In this document: positions 8,107 to 11,294 of the stretch, in pieces | Layout of the letters: each line of letters begins with the position of its first letter | Position numbering within the stretch: the stretch's first letter is position 1 | Translations under genes and position numbers: made by a program | The notes under the pieces: generated by a model | What the model was told of the DNA's origin: nothing | Database searches by the model: none | What the model saw: only the letters and a program-made list of their open reading frames with translations | Source of the DNA: Planctomycetota bacterium | Lineage (GTDB): Bacteria; Planctomycetota; Phycisphaerae; Sedimentisphaerales; Anaerohalosphaeraceae | NCBI GenBank assembly: GCA_030637065.1 | Contig: DAOVVQ010000106.1 | Coordinates: 1-11,294 of the forward strand | Direction: 5' to 3' | Length of the DNA stretch: 11,294 nucleotides

Positions 8107-8152
8107 CTCGCCGTGGCGAAGCGAGTATTGTAGGGTGGGCCTTGGCCCACGC
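8107..8152. repeat. Dispersed palindromic repeat, copy 1
   Basis: A small hairpin CTCGC...GCGAG (8107-8125) adjoins TTGTAGGGTGGGCC-TT-GGCCCACGC (8128-8152). The latter has a 7-bp inverted repeat, GTGGGCC/GGCCCAC. A near-identical copy of the second part lies in opposite orientation at 9857-9880. This copy lies in the untranslated leader of the fucosidase operon and could form a hairpin in that transcript. Confidence 0.75.
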
Positions 8153-8212
8153 GGTTTCTCTGAGGACACAAGCCTTAAAGCAACAAGATTCCCCCCCATA
8201 CAACATCAATGA

Positions 8213-8241
8213 ACCTTACAAAAGCCACCGCGAACTGTCAA
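8213..8241 (-). promoter_or_regulatory. Candidate sigma70-type promoter of the fucosidase operon
   Basis: On the minus strand a perfect TTGACA (8236-8241) is followed after 17 nt by TAAGGT (8213-8218), which matches only half of the -10 consensus. Transcription would begin near 8206, giving a leader of about 140 nt that contains the palindromic repeat. A weak -10 with a perfect -35 is compatible with activator or alternative control. The promoter is divergent from the cold-shock promoter about 110 nt away. Confidence 0.45.
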
Positions 8242-8351
8242 GAATTAAAACCGTGCCAGGGAAATGAGATTTGTTGGAGTAGAGCCGCGGTCTTTGGCGG
8301 TTTTTCGCCTGAAAAGCCAATAAATTGCTGTAAAAAAAGTCCGGATTTTTC

Positions 8352-8379
8352 TTGAATTCCTGCGATCGGCTATTACAAT
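8352..8379 (+). promoter_or_regulatory. Promoter of the cold-shock gene
   Basis: TTGAAT (8352-8357) and TACAAT (8374-8379) are 16 nt apart, matching consensus at 4 and 5 of 6 positions. Transcription would begin near 8386, leaving a leader of roughly 107 nt before the GTG at 8493. Long leaders are usual for cold-shock genes. I see no E. coli-type cold box in it. Confidence 0.5.
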
Positions 8380-8385
8380 TGTAAT
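8372..8385. promoter_or_regulatory. Perfect 14-bp palindrome, possible BlaI/CopY-type operator
   Basis: ATTACAATTGTAAT is a perfect inverted repeat covering the -10 box of the cold-shock promoter. Its core TACA-N2-TGTA matches the box described for the CopY/BlaI/MecI family of winged-helix repressors. A protein bound here would block the promoter. No such regulator is encoded in the window, so the assignment is inference. Confidence 0.4.
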
Positions 8386-8492
8386 TAAGTTTTGTTGAGC
8401 GTGCCGCTTTTTTCTCTCAGGGGCATAGCTTAGGTAAGTCAATAATGGGAGATTTGTTAATCGGTCTGAATGCAGGCCAAGGAGAAGTACCA
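8386..8492 (+). other. Long 5' leader of the cold-shock mRNA
   Basis: This is the stretch between the predicted transcription start and the GTG start codon. It holds an in-frame ATG at 8445 that would add 16 residues, but that ATG lacks a good ribosome site. AAGGAG lies at 8479-8484. Cold-shock transcripts often use such leaders as temperature-dependent RNA switches; no specific fold was established here. Confidence 0.35.
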
Positions 8493-8696
8493 GTGAGCAC
8501 AGGAACAGTAAAATGGTTCAATGCGAGTAAAGGGTTTGGTTTTCTGGTCCCGGATGACGGCGGCGACGAGCTGTTCGTTCACCATTCCGAGATCAAGACG
8601 GAGGGCTACGCCACGCTCGACGAAGGCCAAAAAGTCGAGTTCGAGATCGGAGAAGGCAAAAAAGGGCCATGTGCGACCAATGTCGTACCAGCCTGA
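8493..8696 (+). CDS. CspA-family cold-shock protein
   Basis: This is a 67-residue single-domain cold-shock protein, the usual length for the family, that binds single-stranded RNA and DNA and melts mRNA structure in the cytoplasm. The start is GTG at 8493, 8 nt after AAGGAG, giving the classic opening MSTGTVKWFN. An in-frame ATG at 8445 would give an atypical 16-residue extension and has no clear ribosome site. RNP1 is KGFGF (13-17) and RNP2 is LFVHHS (27-32). It is the only plus-strand gene here, with its own promoter and terminator, so it is probably transcribed alone. Several paralogues are common in bacteria, so no letter is assigned. Confidence 0.95.
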   Translation: MSTGTVKWFNASKGFGFLVPDDGGDELFVHHSEIKTEGYATLDEGQKVEFEIGEGKKGPCATNVVPA

Positions 8697-8723
8697 TCAA
8701 GACAACAAGACTGACAAAAATCG

Positions 8724-8755
8724 AAAGGCCCTGCCGTTTGGTGGGGCCTTTTTTT
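8724..8755 (+). terminator. Intrinsic terminator after the cold-shock gene
   Basis: An 8-bp stem AAAGGCCC/GGGCCTTT (8724-8731 with 8744-8751) closes a 12-nt loop. A run of seven T (8749-8755) follows, 28 nt after the stop codon. On the other strand the hairpin is followed by TTTCGATTTTT, so it may also stop transcripts of the convergent LsrF gene. Confidence 0.9.
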
Positions 8756-8785
8756 ATGGAGCCAGTGTTTTTGAAGGAGGCAGGC

Positions 8786-8842
8786 GTTGCCACACCGACG
8801 GGTGGCAGCCACCGAGGCATCGCCAAGGTGGATGGTTGCTAC
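8786..8842. repeat. REP-like palindromic cluster between convergent genes
   Basis: This stretch holds overlapping inverted repeats: GCCAC/GTGGC (8789-8793 with 8802-8806) and GGTGGC-A-GCCACC (8801-8813). The ends GTTGCCAC and GGTTGCTAC are loosely inverted. It has no reading frame of note and resembles dispersed palindromic elements. The rest of the gap up to 8936 shows nothing I can name. Confidence 0.45.
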
Positions 8843-8936
8843 TAAATACTAAAGCCTCTGGCATGGCTGGTCAGGAGGAGAGTGGACCGGAAAAGCCTAC
8901 CTCTGGGACAACAGAAAATAGACAACAACGACATTG

Positions 8937-9824
8937 TTACAAATCCTTCTTGTTTTTCAGTGCGTAGAAGAGGTCGAGAGCGTCTTTTGGCTTCATGTTT
9001 TCGTGTACTACTTTTCTTACGGCTGTGATCATTGCCCTGGGTGCGTCGGATTGGAAGATGTTCCTGCCCATGTCCACACCTGATGCTCCGCCCTGTATCG
9101 CGTTGTATGCCATCGTCAGGGCTTCGAGTTCGGGCAGTTTTTTGCCGCCTGCCATTACGATCGGGACCGGGCACGAGGCTGTGATGGTCTCGAATCCTTC
9201 GGGGACGTAGTATGTTTTTACCATTTGTGCTCCTAATTCGGCGCACATCCGGCAGGCCAGGCGGAAATATTTCGCGTCGCGGACCATTTCTTTTCCTACC
9301 GCGGTGACGGCGAGGGTGGGTATTCCGTATCTCAGGCCCATGTCGACAAGGCGGGTCATGTTGCGGATCGAGCGGCTTTCGTATTCTCCTCCGACGAAGA
9401 CCTGTAGCGTGATCGCGGCGACGTTCATTCGGATGGCGTCTTCGATGTCGACGGTGAGGTGCTCGTTGGAGAGTTCCTTGAGGATGCTTGGTCCGCCGCT
9501 GGAGCGCATTACTATCGGTTTGTTTAATGTTGACGGTACTACGGTTCTAAGGATGCCGCGTGTGAGCATTATCGCGTCGGCGTAGGGCATTAAGGGGACG
9601 ATGTTAAGGTCGATCCGCTCGAGTCCCGTTGTCGGGCCCTGGAAGTAGCCGTGGTCGATGGCCAACATTACGGTTTTGCCTGTTTCGGGGTTAAATATCC
9701 GCGAGAGGCGGTTCTTCATTCCCCAGTCGAGTTGTCCTGCACCTTTGAGGAAGAAGCCGGGTGTTTCCTGGGGGGTGTTTTCGTGATATTGTTTGGCCTT
9801 TTTTGTTGTGTCGGCTTCGGGCAT
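8937..9824 (-). CDS. lsrF: LsrF-like 3-hydroxy-5-phosphonooxypentane-2,4-dione thiolase (class I aldolase fold)
   Basis: In enteric bacteria LsrF performs the last step of AI-2 breakdown, transferring an acetyl group from the phosphorylated diketone to CoA in the cytoplasm. The start at 9824 (MPEADTTKK) has AAGGA about 8 nt upstream. The ATG at 9887 would read through a dispersed repeat. The product has 295 residues, close to the 291 of E. coli LsrF. As I recall that sequence, the two align almost without gaps: LDWGM, RLSRIFNPETGKTVML, DHGYFQGPTTGLERID, VGKEMVRD, VKTYYVPEGFE, AGGKKLPE, GASGVDMGRNIFQSD. The Schiff-base lysine falls at the same number, Lys203. No lsrK, lsrG, lsrR or transporter gene is visible. 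In this organism it could act on another phosphorylated keto-sugar, since related aldolases are diverse. Family assignment is strong; substrate is not. Confidence 0.88.
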   Translation of the reverse strand: MPEADTTKKAKQYHENTPQETPGFFLKGAGQLDWGMKNRLSRIFNPETGKTVMLAIDHGYFQGPTTGLERIDLNIVPLMPYADAIMLTRGILRTVVPSTLNKPIVMRSSGGPSILKELSNEHLTVDIEDAIRMNVAAITLQVFVGGEYESRSIRNMTRLVDMGLRYGIPTLAVTAVGKEMVRDAKYFRLACRMCAELGAQMVKTYYVPEGFETITASCPVPIVMAGGKKLPELEALTMAYNAIQGGASGVDMGRNIFQSDAPRAMITAVRKVVHENMKPKDALDLFYALKNKKDL

Positions 9825-9856
9825 CTTTTTGTTCCTTTCGATTTTATAGGTTAACA

Positions 9857-9880
9857 GCGTGGGCCAGGGCCACCCTACAA
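9857..9880. repeat. Dispersed palindromic repeat, copy 2 (inverted)
   Basis: GCGTGGGCCAGGGCCACCC and the following TACAA are the inverse of 8128-8152 with small changes. The two copies face each other around the cold-shock and LsrF genes. This one lies 32 nt upstream of the LsrF start, where a promoter would be expected. Confidence 0.8.
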
Positions 9881-9900
9881 TCTGCAATCCTGTCTGTTCT

Positions 9901-9975
9901 TGTCATTCCAAACTTGATTTGGAATCCATTCTCTCTTCGTTACTTTCCTGGATTCCTGCTTTCGCAGGAATGACA
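9901..9975. repeat. 75-bp MITE-like element with TGTCATTCC terminal inverted repeats
   Basis: The element begins TGTCATTCC and ends GGAATGACA. Inside are two hairpins, ATTCCAAA/TTTGGAAT on the left and ATTCCTGC/GCAGGAAT on the right. An inner inverted pair, GGAATCCA/TGGATTCC, joins them, so the whole can fold as a cloverleaf or cruciform. The GTCATTCCTGCGAAAGCAGGAAT type is, from memory, widely dispersed in bacterial genomes. It carries no gene. It lies between the GH43 stop and the LsrF gene. Confidence 0.8.
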
Positions 9976-10018
9976 ATCCTTTGCTTTGTCCGCTATTGGC
10001 TTCCTACAAAACGGGTTA

Positions 10019-11294
10019 TTATGGTTTTGGTCCGTTGTAGTCGTAGTGGAAGTAGTCTATGTCGATCCAGCCTTCTGGTTTCAGGTTGTTCCAGCAGTAG
10101 AATCCCGGTCTGTCTCCTCTCCACCTTCCGAATTTGATCTGGAACTGATCGCCGAATGTTTTGAAGTTTTTTCCGTCGAGGCTGTATTCGTAATGGGCGA
10201 TGTTGGCGTCGTTTATTGTGCTCAGCCATATTACGTCCTGTTTGATCGCGGGGCCGAGTGTTGTTTTGCCGTTGTTGTTGTAAACGAGGCGTTTTATGCC
10301 GAGTTTGCCGACGCTTATGCCTAAGAGTACGTATTGTCCGCTGTGGCGGGTCATGCCTGCCTGCTGGCCGGGCTGCATTTTGCTGATGTCGAGCTTTGCG
10401 GTTATTACGCCTTTGCCTTTGCCCATCAGACGCTGGCTGATAGTGTTACTTGCGTTCCAGAATCCGCCCTGATTGATCGGCACGTTCGCTTTCAGACGCA
10501 GCCAGCCGGGTCGTTCGGTCAGGGACCAGCGGCTGTCGCGGGGATTGTGGTTGAACTCCCACTGGGGGCCGAGTTCTTCGCTGCCGAATTCGTCGTCCGT
10601 CTGCGGGGCGTCGATCGGGTGGCCGTCAATGGGCTTTTTCCATGCCGCTACGGTGTTGCCTATTCCATTGCCATCGGGGTCGGTGCCTACCACGGGCCAG
10701 CCGTCCTGCCATTTTACGGGTACGAGCCACTGGCTTCTGCCCTCGAAACTTTGCTCGGAGCTTTGGCCTGCGAAGTGGCCGGGGATATTGCCGCGGTGCT
10801 GGACCAACTGGTGTGTCAGCCACCATGAGCCGTCGCGGGCCTGTATCAATGCTCCCTGGCAGACGCTTCTGAGGGCAAAGGGGGCTTTTTCCATTACGAT
10901 CCGTTTTTCGTATGGTCCGTAGATGCTTTTGCCTCTCAGGACAACCTGCTTGCGGTCGCCTTCTATCCACTGGGCGAGGAAGATGTAGTATTCGCCGTTT
11001 ATCTTATATATTTTAGCTGCCTCTGCGCCTTCGCCTTTATAGACGACCTTGCCTTTGTCGAGCAGTCGCTGGCCGTTCCAACTCATCTTGAATATACGCT
11101 GGTAGTTTACCTTCTCGTTGGGTTTTTCCCTGCCGAAGTTGCATATCAGGTAGGCCTGATGCTCTTCTTCGTCCCAGTATGCGGCTGGTTCGGTCCATCC
11201 GGTTTTTTTGAGCATGAGCTTTGCTTCGGTCCACGGGCCTTCGATGTTGTCGGCGCTGCTCATATAGAGGCCGCTGGCGGTATCGATGAAGTAG
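10019..11294 (-). CDS. GH43-type glycosidase with C-terminal concanavalin-like module (partial, N-terminus outside window)
   Basis: The frame is open to the right edge (YFIDTASGLYMSSADN), so the N-terminus with the catalytic-base Asp is missing. GH43 enzymes are five-bladed propellers that act mainly on xylosides and arabinosides with inversion. The part present has the GH43 features DNIEGPW, WTEPAAYWDEEEHQAYL, then AEAAKIYKINGEYYIF. Glu at codon 11021-11023 fits the general acid of the usual EGP-x3-K motif. The pKa-modulating position, usually Asp in DP, is Glu here (TEP, codon 11189-11191). From DEFGSEELGPQW onward lies a jelly-roll module of the GH43_C2 type (NHNPRDSRWSLTERPGWLRL, NTISQRLMGKG). 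The gene ends at TAA 10019. Function is probably removal of side-chain sugars; exact specificity cannot be told. Confidence 0.88.
   Translation of the reverse strand, partial: YFIDTASGLYMSSADNIEGPWTEAKLMLKKTGWTEPAAYWDEEEHQAYLICNFGREKPNEKVNYQRIFKMSWNGQRLLDKGKVVYKGEGAEAAKIYKINGEYYIFLAQWIEGDRKQVVLRGKSIYGPYEKRIVMEKAPFALRSVCQGALIQARDGSWWLTHQLVQHRGNIPGHFAGQSSEQSFEGRSQWLVPVKWQDGWPVVGTDPDGNGIGNTVAAWKKPIDGHPIDAPQTDDEFGSEELGPQWEFNHNPRDSRWSLTERPGWLRLKANVPINQGGFWNASNTISQRLMGKGKGVITAKLDISKMQPGQQAGMTRHSGQYVLLGISVGKLGIKRLVYNNNGKTTLGPAIKQDVIWLSTINDANIAHYEYSLDGKNFKTFGDQFQIKFGRWRGDRPGFYCWNNLKPEGWIDIDYFHYDYNGPKP

Noticed and set aside
8064..8171. N-terminal extension of the fucosidase to the ATG at 8171
   Set aside because: The extra residues come from a dispersed palindromic repeat, no ribosome site precedes that ATG, and the signal peptide begins at 8063.
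8285..8305. CCGC/GCGG hairpin followed by five T as a terminator on the plus strand
   Set aside because: The stem has only four pairs and there is no plus-strand gene upstream for it to end.
8100..8936. Replication origin at the composition switch
   Set aside because: I saw no DnaA-type 9-mers and none of the genes usual at origins, so the skew change alone is not enough.
9843..9848. TATAAA as -10 box of the LsrF gene
   Set aside because: A start about 7 nt downstream would fall inside the ribosome binding site, and no -35 box is recognisable.
9825..9887. N-terminal extension of the LsrF homologue to the ATG at 9887
   Set aside because: It reads through another dispersed repeat. The start at 9824 has a good ribosome site and gives the length of the E. 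coli enzyme.
9901..9975. CRISPR array
   Set aside because: The repeats here are inverted and single copy, without regular direct repeats and spacers.

Overview
The window is 11.3 kb of bacterial DNA of moderate GC content. Six of the seven genes lie on the minus strand. The gene set is secreted carbohydrate enzymes, two large secreted PQQ-like beta-propeller proteins (one with an N-terminal methyltransferase-like domain), a CspA-type cold-shock protein and an LsrF-type aldolase/thiolase. It suggests a polysaccharide-degrading member of the Planctomycetota/PVC group, perhaps a Phycisphaerae-like lineage. This is inference from gene content and propeller style; there is no rRNA or marker gene to confirm it.

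Layout. 1-2888 (minus, running off the left edge): signal peptide, Rossmann methyltransferase-like domain and a long propeller. 2980-4698 (minus): a second, shorter secreted propeller protein with its own sigma70-type promoter at 4743-4771. 4832-6574 (minus): a secreted protein that looks like a (beta/alpha)8-barrel glycosidase of an uncharacterised family. 6588-8063 (minus): a GH29 alpha-L-fucosidase 13 nt upstream of the barrel protein; the two form an apparent operon driven from a promoter near 8213-8241. 8064-8492: intergenic region with that promoter, a dispersed palindromic repeat and the promoter and leader of the cold-shock gene. 8493-8696 (plus): cold-shock protein followed by a strong intrinsic terminator. 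8937-9824 (minus): LsrF homologue. 9825-10018: two short dispersed repeats. 10019-11294 (minus, running off the right edge): GH43-type glycosidase with a C-terminal concanavalin-like module.

How the genes may work together. The fucosidase, the barrel protein and the GH43 enzyme would remove sugars from an extracellular or periplasmic glycan. The two propellers carry export signals and sit immediately downstream of the fucosidase operon. Their roles are unknown; scaffold, binding or redox roles are all possible. The LsrF-like enzyme is cytoplasmic, and no other lsr gene is visible nearby. The cold-shock gene appears to be an unrelated single-gene unit.

The most unusual points are: the exported methyltransferase-like/propeller fusion; short palindromic repeats that have become part of both ends of the barrel gene; a phage-tail-like insert in that barrel protein; a perfect TACA-N2-TGTA palindrome on the cold-shock promoter; and a reversal of strand composition near 8.1-8.2 kb although the enzyme genes on both sides point the same way, next to one of two inverted copies of a repeat.
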